NCBI RefSeq assembly: GCF_017357245.1
Contig: NZ_CP071612.1
Span: forward strand, 2,421,001-2,485,000
From: Rhizobium bangladeshense
GTDB taxonomy: Bacteria; Pseudomonadota; Alphaproteobacteria; Rhizobiales; Rhizobiaceae
Reading direction: 5' to 3'
DNA length: 64,000 nucleotides
In this document: positions 1 to 9,054 of the stretch, in pieces
Layout of the letters: each line of letters begins with the position of its first letter
Numbering within the stretch: the stretch's first letter is position 1
Translations under genes and position numbers: made by a program
The notes under the pieces: generated by a model
Database searches by the model: none
Seen by the model: the letters and a program-made list of their open reading frames with translations, nothing else
Told to the model about the DNA's origin: nothing

Positions 1-175
1 GCGTTTCGAGCAGATTGATGCAACGCAGGAACGTCGATTTCCCGGAGCCCGACGAACCGACAATGGAGACGACATCGCCCTCCAAAGCGTCAAGGGAGAT
101 GCCCCGGATGACCTCAATAGGTCCGAAGCTCTTGTGCATTTCGCGCACGCTGAGTGCGATTGGTGTAGCCGTCAT
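1..175 (-). CDS. Amino-acid ABC transporter ATP-binding protein (N-terminal 58 residues, cut by window edge)
   Basis: This is the start of a polar amino-acid importer ATPase of the HisP/OccP/GlnQ type, which powers uptake at the inner membrane. The Walker A motif GSSGSGKST is visible about 40 residues in, after a typical MHKSFGPIEVIRGISL opening. The start codon overlaps the stop of the upstream permease in an ATGA junction, which is the usual translational coupling in these operons. The rest of the gene lies outside the window, so intactness cannot be judged. It is the last visible gene of the minus-strand operon that begins with the amidohydrolase at 5710. Confidence 0.93.
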   Translation of the reverse strand, partial: MTATPIALSVREMHKSFGPIEVIRGISLDALEGDVVSIVGSSGSGKSTFLRCINLLET

Positions 176-915
176 CGATGTTCTCCTGCAGGGGTCGTCG
201 TGGCGGCACTCTCTCGGGTGACGGGAAGAGGAGCGCGCAGATGCGGGCTAAGCCTGTATTCGGCGAATTGAATGAGACGCGTCAGCAAGAAATTGAGGGC
301 GAGATAGATGGCCCCGGAGACGACGAAGACCTCAATTGCCCGATAGGTCTCGGAGATGATCTTGGCGGCAACGCCCGTTACCTCCATCAGCGTAATGATC
401 GAGGCGAGCGACGTCGCCTTGACCATCGATATCATTTCGTTGCCGTATCCGGGCAATGCTTGGCGGATTGCGAGTGGCAAGATAATTCGGCGAAACATAA
501 GAATGCGATGCATGCCGCAGGCGCGAGCAGCCTCGATTTGACCGTGCGGCACCGAGAGCAGCCCGCCCCGAATGATTTCACTGGCGTAGGCCGCGGTATT
601 CAAGGTAAGCGCCAGAACCGCACACCAGTAAGGATCGCGGAGAAACGGCCAGAAGACGCTGTGCCGTATGGCCGGAAACTGGCCAAGCCCGTAATAGATG
701 AGAAATATCTGCACCAACAGCGGCGTGCCGCGGAAGATGAAGACATAGAGCCGTGCGAACCAATCCAGAGCGACGACGCCGGAGAGGCGGGCAAGCGCCA
801 GCAAGAGTGCCAGAATGGCCCCAAGGCAGATCGATGTCACGGCAAGCTCGATCGTCAACGGAATTGCAGAGACCAGGCTCAGAAATGTTTCCTTGAGAAA
901 CTGCCAGTCCATCAA
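172..915 (-). CDS. Amino-acid ABC transporter permease, HisM/OccM family
   Basis: A 247-residue inner-membrane permease for a polar amino-acid type importer. Several hydrophobic spans are visible, starting near residues 17-40, and the conserved cytoplasmic EAA loop that contacts the ATPase is at about residues 128-150 (IEAARACGMHRILMFRRIIL). Length is normal for the family. It overlaps the neighbouring permease upstream and the ATPase downstream by 4 bp each (ATGA), so the three genes are almost certainly translated together. Substrate cannot be read from the permease; the operon context points to an amino acid or an amino-acid conjugate. Confidence 0.93.
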   Translation of the reverse strand: MMDWQFLKETFLSLVSAIPLTIELAVTSICLGAILALLLALARLSGVVALDWFARLYVFIFRGTPLLVQIFLIYYGLGQFPAIRHSVFWPFLRDPYWCAVLALTLNTAAYASEIIRGGLLSVPHGQIEAARACGMHRILMFRRIILPLAIRQALPGYGNEMISMVKATSLASIITLMEVTGVAAKIISETYRAIEVFVVSGAIYLALNFLLTRLIQFAEYRLSPHLRAPLPVTRESAATTTPAGEHR

Positions 916-1631
916 TCCCTCCTCACGCCGCGCGACAGGCGCCGCTCCGCCTGCTGGATGATGAGGCTCGAAACTGTCGAGATCATCAGGTAGATCGCGC
1001 CGGCGATCAGGTAGAAATCGAATGGGAGCCCGGTCGATCCCGCGCCGACCTGGGCCTGGCGCAGGAGTTCGGCAACGCCTGTGATCGATACCAATGCCGA
1101 CTCCTTCAGGACGACCTGCCAGACATTGCCGAGACCAGGAAGCGCGTGACGCAGCGTCAGCGGCGCAATGATCCGCCGCAGACGAAGCCAGCGCGGCATG
1201 CCGCAGGCGATGGCCGCCTCGATCTCACCCGGGTGGACCGCCTTGAACCCGCCTCGCAGCACCTCCGTAAACTGGGCGCCGGAGGTGACGCCCACGGCAA
1301 GGGAACCGGCAAGAAAGCCCGGGAAGCCGAGGAAGCCTTCGGCACCGAAAAGTCTGCCGACCGCCGTGACCACGGCGCTGCCGCCGAAATAGAAGAGGTA
1401 GATGACCAACAGGTCGGGAATGCCCCGCAACACGGTCGTATAAGCATCAGCGGTTGCTCGAGCAAAGCCATTGCCGGCAATCTTCGCCCATGCCCCAAGC
1501 GTCCCGATACAGGCGCCGACGGCATAGCCGGCGATTGCAACGAGGATGGTCATCCACGCTCCGGCCAGAAGAGCATGCCCCCAGCCATCCGGACCGAAGC
1601 CGGCAAGCTCAAAAAGACCCGGCTGGCTCAT
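912..1631 (-). CDS. Amino-acid ABC transporter permease, HisQ/OccQ family
   Basis: A 239-residue partner permease of the one at 172-915; polar amino-acid importers normally use such a heterodimer. The EAA loop is at about residues 137-160 (IEAAIACGMPRWLRLRRIIA) and is flanked by hydrophobic segments. The stop overlaps the start of the next permease by 4 bp. It lies 80 bp downstream of the binding-protein gene in the same direction. I see nothing unusual in length or motifs. Confidence 0.92.
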   Translation of the reverse strand: MSQPGLFELAGFGPDGWGHALLAGAWMTILVAIAGYAVGACIGTLGAWAKIAGNGFARATADAYTTVLRGIPDLLVIYLFYFGGSAVVTAVGRLFGAEGFLGFPGFLAGSLAVGVTSGAQFTEVLRGGFKAVHPGEIEAAIACGMPRWLRLRRIIAPLTLRHALPGLGNVWQVVLKESALVSITGVAELLRQAQVGAGSTGLPFDFYLIAGAIYLMISTVSSLIIQQAERRLSRGVRRD

Positions 1632-1711
1632 GGCGCCGCCCCGGGAGAGCTTATTCTTGCAGCGACTGACATTGTCATAGCCTCAGTTGGCATGATGCGC
1701 CGAAAGGGCGC

Positions 1712-2566
1712 TTAGCGGACGTCGAACGTCGGTGTCAGGTCGATCTTGCTCCATTTTTCAGAGAGCTGCTTGATCGTGCCATCCTTGGCGGCCTGCCTGA
1801 TTGCGTCATCGAATTTGGCCTTCAGATCGGTCTCGCCCTTGCGCATGCCGAGTGCGACTTCGGTAGCTAGCATCGCGCCTTTCACCAGCGGGCCTGACAT
1901 CATCAGACCGTCATTGCCAGGCTTCCCGAGCACGGAGGTTCCGTAAACACCGCTGTCGAAACCAGCATCGATGCGCCCAGCCTTCAGATCGAGGTCACGC
2001 TCGCCGGAATTCTTGTAGGCGCGCACCGTTACATCGGACCCGAAATAGGCGTTGATCAACTGCTCTTGGCTGGTCGACTGTACGACGCCGACGGTCTTGC
2101 CATTGAGGGCCTTGCCGATTTCGGCCATCACCGGATCGGCCTTGGACTTGTCGTTCAAATTCAGCCGTTCGCCGGTCATCGGCAGAGAAGATACCGGCCC
2201 GTCCCTCAGAAGCAGGAAGCTTGCGACCCCGCTGGCGTAGGGTACAGTGAAATCGACCACCTGCTTGCGCTTCTCGTTGATGCCGAGGGTCATCACCAGA
2301 TCGAATTTGCCGGCATTGAGACTGGGGATCATTGCATTCCATTCGCCGGATATGAGTTCACAGCCGACTTTGGCGCGCTTGCAGAGGTCGTTGATGAGAT
2401 CGACATCGAAGCCTGCCAGCTTGCCGCTGGAATCCATGAGGTTCCAGGGGGGAAATGCGCCTTCGATGCCGACCTTGACATGCGTCCAGTCCTTGGCGCC
2501 GGCAGCGGACGAAGTCAGGACGGCAATGGCGCCGAACAGAGCGGCAAGCAAATTTCTATTCTTCAT
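1712..2566 (-). CDS. Periplasmic amino-acid-type substrate-binding protein
   Basis: A 284-residue solute-binding protein of the family 3 (HisJ/ArgT-like) group, expected in the periplasm as the substrate receptor of the adjacent importer. An N-terminal signal peptide (MKNRNLLAALFGAIAVLTSSAAGA) is followed by the family's typical opening VKVGIEGAFPPWNL, then GFDVDLINDLCKRAKVGCEL and a PSLNAGKFDLVMTLGI segment. A hydrolase pair stands upstream and the permeases downstream, so the ligand is probably the substrate or product of those hydrolases rather than a plain nutrient amino acid; that is inference. Confidence 0.92.
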   Translation of the reverse strand: MKNRNLLAALFGAIAVLTSSAAGAKDWTHVKVGIEGAFPPWNLMDSSGKLAGFDVDLINDLCKRAKVGCELISGEWNAMIPSLNAGKFDLVMTLGINEKRKQVVDFTVPYASGVASFLLLRDGPVSSLPMTGERLNLNDKSKADPVMAEIGKALNGKTVGVVQSTSQEQLINAYFGSDVTVRAYKNSGERDLDLKAGRIDAGFDSGVYGTSVLGKPGNDGLMMSGPLVKGAMLATEVALGMRKGETDLKAKFDDAIRQAAKDGTIKQLSEKWSKIDLTPTFDVR

Positions 2567-2622
2567 TTCTGTTCCCCTTTTTCGGCCAAATGACCGCTTG
2601 TTTGTTCTGCAGTATGGCTGCG

Positions 2623-4293
2623 TCAGTCCTCCAGGGCCGCACGCAAAGCTGCGTTGGCTTCCCTCACCCCGTGGACCAGGCGATTTCTCGTCTGGCGGGC
2701 ATGGACAGCGTAAAAAGGCATATCCGGCGATCCCACGGGCTGCGCCGCCAACGCTCGCAGCCCGTCCAACGCCGGCCAGGCCGGGTGCGGAAGGGCGGGA
2801 TCATGATGAAAGCGCTCGCCGCTCGTATAATTCAGCGGCACGAGCTGGCGACCGGCGCGCATCAGCGACGCGTTCACACGCGCCGTCTTTGCCGGAGACA
2901 GGTCCGTCGTCTCCAATACGGCTTTCGCGCTGTTGCTCAACTCCTCGACTGCGTTTGCGAGAGCCGAAATGTCGATGCGCCCGGAAAGCTCAGCCTGCAG
3001 TTTCGCGACTTGTTGGCTGAGAGCCTGCGCGTAGACGGTATAGTCAAATGGCAGGAGCGGAGAGGTCAGCAAGCGCCAAAGCACGTCAAGCACGATCCGC
3101 GTATCTCGGCTGAGATTGTCAGGATCGATATGCTCTGCCGTGTCATGCGGCGTGTGCCACCACCAACCAAGCGCCGTCAGGGTCTTGATGGGCCCCGGCG
3201 GCTGATGGCTGAGGCTGCCGAACATCGAGGGGATTCCGACTCCCCAGAATGACTGATCCGCGGCTCGGCCATGCCGTCTGCCGGCATGCTTTTGTCCGGT
3301 TACCCTCTCGATTACATCTAGCGCCAGCGGCCTCAGTTCATCGATGACAGCGGAATTGGTGAGAACGGTCGCACCCTCGCCGCCCGTGGAATCGACATTG
3401 ACATGCACGGCGCAACGGCGATCGAGTTCGTCGAAAAATTCGTCCGCATACCATGCCGAGCCGGAATAGCGGCCGTGCGAATGGCCTGACCAGAAGCAGA
3501 TGCGCAAGCCGCGTCGCCAATCACCTGCATGAAGGGCCAGCAGGCGCGCCGCCTCCAGCATGGTCGCGTTCGCGCCTCCATTGTCCATGACGCCGAAATG
3601 CCAGGTGTCATGATGGCCTGAAAACAGCACGAATGGTTTGTCCTCGCCTGACGGCTGAAGTTCGGCGACAAGAAGCGGCGTCTTGCGCCAGCCGGTATCG
3701 ACCTCTGCCGTCAGCGTCGCCCGCACCCTTTCGCCGCGCGCGAGCCTTTCGCGCAGGCGCACCCCATCTTCCGAGGCAATGGTGCAGATCACGGTCTTCG
3801 GCAGGTGGGCGCGCGTGTGTTGCGATGGGCTGCCCCAGACGGGCGACACGCACATCTCGTAGAGATGCTCATTCGGGCTCACATGAATCTCGCCGACAGC
3901 GCCGGCCGCGCTCGCCAATACGGCGACTTCCTCCGTCGCAATTCCGTCGATTAGGACGATCTTGCCGGCCAGGTCCCTGCCAAAAAAATCGGCTTCCTTG
4001 CCTTCGCCGACATATGCGAGGTCGCCCCTTATGCCCGCTGTGGAAACCGACATGGAATGGGTAATACAACGGAGACTTTCGCCTTTGACCTCGACCTTCG
4101 CAGGACCGGGCAAGCTGATGAACGCATCATGCGACAGCAACTGCGTCCTGTATCCGTAGCTCTCCATCTGCGCCTGAAGATAATGAAAGCTCTCGAGTTC
4201 CTCCGGCGTTCCGGACAATTTCACCCGACGGGCGAACTCGCGGATATGGGCCATCAGGCGTTCAGGATCGGGCTGAAAGTCCGGGTTAGGCAT
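2623..4293 (-). CDS. M28-family metallopeptidase with PA-type insert and non-canonical active site
   Basis: A 556-residue protein of the M28 (carboxypeptidase II-like) fold. I start it at 4293 because GGAGAAGG lies just upstream and the start overlaps the stop of the preceding amidohydrolase by 8 bp; a longer frame exists but has no better signal. A PA-like region spans roughly residues 90-200, and the metal-site opening GHHDTWHFGVMDNGG is at 226-240. The place where M28 enzymes carry the catalytic Glu-Glu pair reads FWSGHSHGRYSGS (267-279), so the usual glutamates are missing. A later HVNVDSTGG and WWHTPHDTAEH supply further candidate ligands. No signal peptide is evident, suggesting a cytoplasmic hydrolase acting on the imported compound. 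Confidence 0.85.
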   Translation of the reverse strand: MPNPDFQPDPERLMAHIREFARRVKLSGTPEELESFHYLQAQMESYGYRTQLLSHDAFISLPGPAKVEVKGESLRCITHSMSVSTAGIRGDLAYVGEGKEADFFGRDLAGKIVLIDGIATEEVAVLASAAGAVGEIHVSPNEHLYEMCVSPVWGSPSQHTRAHLPKTVICTIASEDGVRLRERLARGERVRATLTAEVDTGWRKTPLLVAELQPSGEDKPFVLFSGHHDTWHFGVMDNGGANATMLEAARLLALHAGDWRRGLRICFWSGHSHGRYSGSAWYADEFFDELDRRCAVHVNVDSTGGEGATVLTNSAVIDELRPLALDVIERVTGQKHAGRRHGRAADQSFWGVGIPSMFGSLSHQPPGPIKTLTALGWWWHTPHDTAEHIDPDNLSRDTRIVLDVLWRLLTSPLLPFDYTVYAQALSQQVAKLQAELSGRIDISALANAVEELSNSAKAVLETTDLSPAKTARVNASLMRAGRQLVPLNYTSGERFHHDPALPHPAWPALDGLRALAAQPVGSPDMPFYAVHARQTRNRLVHGVREANAALRAALED

Positions 4294-5710
4294 CAGCCTT
4301 CTCCGGCAATGGCGGCTCGACGTCATCCGGGATCGGATTGACGAACGGCGTACGCTCAAGTCGCGCTCTGTGATCGGCTTTGGCAGCTTCGATCAATCGG
4401 GGATTACAGATGAGATCGACGGCCGTGCTCGCCATCACCTTGGCGGCGTGTTCGGTTCCCTTGTGTGCAGCCGGCAGTTTGCCTTGCGCAACCAGCTGCC
4501 AGGAATGTCCGGGCGTGCCGATGGCATAGGTAGCGCCTCGCATCTGCACGGTTGGCACCACCCAGCTGACGGTTCCGACATCGGTGGAGCCGACCAGTGT
4601 GCCGTCACCGGCATTCAAAGGAAATATCTCCTCGCAGAGCGCCTGCCCCTCCTTCGGTTTCAGCGCAAAACGACCATAGGACGCGGCGATATCTTCTGCA
4701 TTGAAGGTCTGCTGGAACTTGCGGGCTGCCGCCCGGTCGGCATCATCGAATGGGGGCGGGCCAAGCCGCTGCAGATGGGCGAACATGCACTCTTCAAGGG
4801 GTGTATTGCCGACGAGATTGGCATCGCCGCTGACGATCTCACTGCGGACGATCGTCTCGGTCATCAGGGCCGCACCTTCGGCAACTTTTTTGACGCGGGC
4901 GACCAGAGACAGGAGCTCCGGCAAAGTCCTTGCACGGACGAGATAGCGTACCGTCGCGCGCGCCTGCACGACGTTAGGCGCCCCGCCACCAGCGTCAGTG
5001 ATGGCGTAGTGGATGCGCGCGGTCGAAGGCATGTGCTCGCGCATATAGTTCACGCCGACATTCATCAACTCCACCGCATCGAGAGCGCTGCGGCCGAGGT
5101 GTGGCGTGGCGGAGGCATGCGACGCCCTCCCGGAAAAATGGAAGTTGATCTCATTGCAGGCGAGCGAAATGGGGTTGTTGACGCCGGCAAAGGCTGCGGG
5201 ATGCCAGGAGATGGCGATATCGACGTCGTCGAAAACGCCGGCGCGCACCATGAAACCCTTCGAAGAGCCGCCTTCCTCGGCTGGGCAGCCGTAATAGCGC
5301 ACCCTTCCCTTCAAACCACTTTTTGCGAGGAAATCCTTTACCGCGGCGGCAGCGAGCATGGATCCGGCGCCTAGCATATTATGGCCGCAGCCGTGGCCAT
5401 TGCCGCCGTCGACCAAGGGGCGCTGCTCGGCAATACCGGCCACCTGGCTCAAACCCGGCAGCGCATCGAACTCGCCAAGGATCGCGATGACCGGCCCACC
5501 CTCGCCTGCCTCTCCCATGACCGCCGTCGGCAACCCGGCAATGCCGCGCTCGACACGGAAACCTTCGCTTTCCAGCATGCGGGCGTGCTCTTCGGCAGAT
5601 TGATGTTCCAGGTAATTGATCTCGGGAATATCCCAGATGCGATCGCTCAACTCGAAGAACGCCGTGCGCTTTCTCTCGACGATTTCCCAAACGGCATCTG
5701 AATTCTGCAT
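4286..5710 (-). CDS. M20-family amidohydrolase / aminoacylase (AbgB-like)
   Basis: A 474-residue metal-dependent amidohydrolase resembling p-aminobenzoyl-glutamate hydrolase subunit B and related M20D enzymes, which cleave N-acyl or N-aroyl amino acids. The metal motif HGCGHN is at residues 106-111 and the Glu pair at 145-146 (GCPAEEGGSS), with a dimerisation insert in the middle (SGRASHASATPHLGRSALDAVELM). It is the first gene of the minus-strand operon and overlaps the M28 peptidase by 8 bp. With the importer genes downstream, the expected job is hydrolysis of an imported amide-linked amino acid. The exact substrate is unknown. Confidence 0.9.
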   Translation of the reverse strand: MQNSDAVWEIVERKRTAFFELSDRIWDIPEINYLEHQSAEEHARMLESEGFRVERGIAGLPTAVMGEAGEGGPVIAILGEFDALPGLSQVAGIAEQRPLVDGGNGHGCGHNMLGAGSMLAAAAVKDFLAKSGLKGRVRYYGCPAEEGGSSKGFMVRAGVFDDVDIAISWHPAAFAGVNNPISLACNEINFHFSGRASHASATPHLGRSALDAVELMNVGVNYMREHMPSTARIHYAITDAGGGAPNVVQARATVRYLVRARTLPELLSLVARVKKVAEGAALMTETIVRSEIVSGDANLVGNTPLEECMFAHLQRLGPPPFDDADRAAARKFQQTFNAEDIAASYGRFALKPKEGQALCEEIFPLNAGDGTLVGSTDVGTVSWVVPTVQMRGATYAIGTPGHSWQLVAQGKLPAAHKGTEHAAKVMASTAVDLICNPRLIEAAKADHRARLERTPFVNPIPDDVEPPLPEKADA

Positions 5711-5742
5711 GGATTTACAATCCGCCTTATAAAGTGGTAATC

Positions 5743-5758
5743 AAATTGGCGCCAATTT
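5743..5758. promoter_or_regulatory. Perfect 16-bp palindrome, candidate operator for the GntR regulator
   Basis: AAATTGGCGCCAATTT is a perfect inverted repeat in the 171-bp gap between the divergent amidohydrolase operon and the GntR/FCD gene. It lies 33 bp upstream of the amidohydrolase start, a position that would let a repressor block that promoter. GntR-family dimers bind such short palindromes. Binding is inferred from position and symmetry only. Confidence 0.6.
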
Positions 5759-5881
5759 ATGCTCCAATTGCATCAGGCGCGCAAGGCATGAGCATGAATA
5801 TTTTTCGATGCCGATGTCGCCTCGTTGTTGGCCGAGGCAGAGCTATGATAGTCATCGCCGAAATCGGGCTGGGAGAATTGA

Positions 5882-6523
5882 ATGATTTCGCTGGAAGGCG
5901 ACGCGACAGCGCAAGCACAAGAGCCGCAAGCCATCGATGTGACCGAACTCATTCTCCAGGATATCCTTGCCGGTCGCCTCCCGCCCGGAACCTGGTTGAA
6001 GCAGATCGATCTCGAGAGGCGGTATAACTGTACACGGCCCGAGGTTCGCAGGGCTCTCGACAGACTGGTGCAGAAGCGACTGGTGGAGCATATCCCCAAT
6101 CGCGGTTATCACGTCCATGAGCAGGACGGGCGCCGCGCTCAGGAGGTTAGCGACATTCGCGTCATCCTCGAAGTGGCCGTCAGCGACCGCATCATCGCGA
6201 ATGCGAGCGAGGCCGATATTGCAAATTTGCGGGTTCTGGCTTTACGCTTCGACGATCTTGTGCTGAACGGCACCATGCTTGAACTTTACGAAGCCAATCT
6301 CGCCTTCCATCGCCATCTGCTTGCTCTCGCCGGCAACCAGGAACTCGTGGAACTGATCACGGAAATTCGGCAGCGGACGTCTTCCGCGCCGGTGTCGCAG
6401 TGGCGAACGCGCGCCCGCATAGAGCAATCCGGCCGCGAACATCAGCAGATGGTCGACGCGATAGAGAAACGCGACACCGATGGCCTGATGGAGCTGACGC
6501 GCAGGCACATTCTTCAAGGCTGA
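5882..6523 (+). CDS. GntR-family (FCD domain) transcriptional regulator
   Basis: A 213-residue regulator with an N-terminal winged helix-turn-helix (about residues 18-78, including ILAGRLPPGTWLKQIDLERR) and a C-terminal all-helical FCD ligand domain (EANLAFHRHLLALAGNQELVE) that usually binds a carboxylic acid with a metal ion. GGGAG sits 6 bp before the ATG. It is divergent from the hydrolase and transporter operon and most likely controls it through the palindrome at 5743-5758, with the imported compound or a breakdown product as effector. Confidence 0.9.
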   Translation: MISLEGDATAQAQEPQAIDVTELILQDILAGRLPPGTWLKQIDLERRYNCTRPEVRRALDRLVQKRLVEHIPNRGYHVHEQDGRRAQEVSDIRVILEVAVSDRIIANASEADIANLRVLALRFDDLVLNGTMLELYEANLAFHRHLLALAGNQELVELITEIRQRTSSAPVSQWRTRARIEQSGREHQQMVDAIEKRDTDGLMELTRRHILQG

Positions 6524-6726
6524 TCGGCCTCAATGACGCCGTCAGCTGTCGCTGGAACTTAGGCATAATCGGAATAGCTGGAGCGACGAGCGCCAGGCGC
6601 TCTGCTGGATAAGATCGCGAAAATACGCTAAGAAATCCTCTGAGCTTATTAAGAGAAATGAGCTATGAAACGCACGGGGTGACGTCGCATTCGATACCCC
6701 ACCGATTGCTTATTCCGGGACGAGTC

Positions 6727-7827
6727 GTGAAACGCCGAAACCTGTCTCTTGCATTTCTTCTTGCGTTGGCATCGCCCGCCGCCGCGCAGTCCAGCGCCGT
6801 CTGCAACGACCTGCGCGGTCGTCTTGCCGATCTGCCGCGGTCGATCGGCAACGGCAACGGTCCGGAAGCGCGCCAATATGCCAGCGCAATCGCCGAGCAG
6901 AACCTCGAGCTGCGCAAGGTCCGCAACGATCTGCGCAGCTACGGCTGCACCTCGGGCAGCATGCTCGTGATCGGCGGCGAGAATGCCGATTTTTGCGCCG
7001 AGCTCTCAGACGCCGAAGCCCGGATGATCGACAATATCCGTTATCTCCAGGAGCGCCGCAACGAGCTGCGCAGCCAAGCCGGCGGCGATGACGGCGCGCG
7101 CCGTGAATTGACGGCTGCGCTCGAACGCAATGGCTGCAACAGCGAAAATTTCTATGCGCCGACAGAGCGCAGCGCCAGCGAGGCCGCCCCAAGCGTCGAA
7201 GAACAGGCGATGCGCACCGACACCTTCATCGCGCTCGGTAGCGGTGAAGAGGCCGATCCGCGTTACGGCCTGCCGAGGGCTGAAATGTTTTCGCCGGTCA
7301 GCACCATCTGCGTTCGCAGCTGCGACGGCGGCTTCTTCCCGATCAGCTCGAACACCACCTCAGTCGATTTCGGCCGGGATGCCCAGACCTGCGCCAAAAT
7401 GTGCCCTGGCATCGAGACAGAACTCTTCTATCGCGACGTGACCAGTACCGAGGCCTCGAACATGATCTCGGTCGCGACGGGCGCTCCCTACAGCGCCATG
7501 AAGAACGCCTTCGCTTACAAGAACCGCGCGCCTGGCGAGAAAAATTCCTGCGCCTGCAATCTCACCGCCTATTACGAGGAGATGCGTGGCAAGCAGGCCC
7601 TAAGCGAGCCGCCGCAGCAGGGTTCGATCACAACGATCCGCACCACCCCCCCGGCGAAGGACACTGCAGCAGCAGCAGCCTCGCAGCAACCATCCGTTCC
7701 CGAGCGTCCCTACGACCCCACCCGGAACAAGATCCGTCAGGTCGGCCCGCAATTCCTTGCAGGCGACCAGGGCTCGATCGATCTTGCCAATCCGGCAACG
7801 CCGGGCCCACAACCGCAACAGCAGTAA
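6727..7827 (+). CDS. Exported DUF2865-type protein
   Basis: A cysteine-containing secreted protein of a family (DUF2865) I associate with Rhizobiales; no biochemical role is established. I place the start at GTG 6727 because it gives a compact signal peptide (VKRRNLSLAFLLALASPAAAQ); an in-frame ATG at 6658 would add 23 residues ahead of it and has a poorly spaced ribosome-binding site. The core includes the paired-Cys segment VCVRSCDGGFFPIS-like reading TICVRSCDGGFFPI, and NSCACNLTAYYEEM. The C-terminal ~100 residues are low-complexity and rich in Pro, Ala and Gln. The gene ends 3 bp before the convergent bluB. Confidence 0.82.
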   Translation: MKRRNLSLAFLLALASPAAAQSSAVCNDLRGRLADLPRSIGNGNGPEARQYASAIAEQNLELRKVRNDLRSYGCTSGSMLVIGGENADFCAELSDAEARMIDNIRYLQERRNELRSQAGGDDGARRELTAALERNGCNSENFYAPTERSASEAAPSVEEQAMRTDTFIALGSGEEADPRYGLPRAEMFSPVSTICVRSCDGGFFPISSNTTSVDFGRDAQTCAKMCPGIETELFYRDVTSTEASNMISVATGAPYSAMKNAFAYKNRAPGEKNSCACNLTAYYEEMRGKQALSEPPQQGSITTIRTTPPAKDTAAAAASQQPSVPERPYDPTRNKIRQVGPQFLAGDQGSIDLANPATPGPQPQQQ

Positions 7828-7830
7828 CTG

Positions 7831-8568
<738 letters not shown>

Positions 8569-8576
8569 CTATCTCG

Positions 8577-8743
8577 CCAGGCCGGTCTTCTGACTTGGCT
8601 TCATCCATCTGCCGCAGCCTTCCCGGCAAAAGCCAGTGGCACGATGAAGCGGCAGACGTCGGCCTTACAGCGTTGGGCACGTTCCGGCATTGCACCGGAT
8701 TCCCGATTCTCCCGCCCACAGGGCGAGCACCTGACGGCGCATC
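8577..8743 (-). ncRNA. Cobalamin riboswitch controlling bluB
   Basis: On the minus strand this leader contains the hallmark pieces in the right order: a 5' GTCAGGTGC / GGGCGGGAGAATCGGGAA region, GGGAATCCGGTGCAATGCC, the B12 box (GTGCCACTGGC), and the closing AAGTCAGAAGACCGGCC block. Adenosylcobalamin binding normally lowers expression of the downstream gene. It ends about 50 nt before the bluB ATG. The boundaries are approximate because they are judged by eye. Confidence 0.92.
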
Positions 8744-9054
8744 TATTTCAGGAAACCGGCGCGGCGGCAAGTGCGGGCAGACTGACCCTGAACCGCGACC
8801 GCAGACGGCTGATCAGGGGCAGACAGCTCCGCATCGGCGATCTTTTGGTTGCGGGAGGAACAGCCTCTGTGTGCCTACCCATCCTCCTCTACTTTATGAT
8901 TTCTTCATACATCAAATCCACACTGCCTTTGCGCGTTTTGGGTCGCAAATCAGACATGGGCATGAGCGCTCGTGATGTGACCGTCAGCGTCGATGCCGTG
9001 CAGATATGCCGGTCGCAAAGATGGTCGACCGAGCCGCAATTCCAGGCTCCGCGG

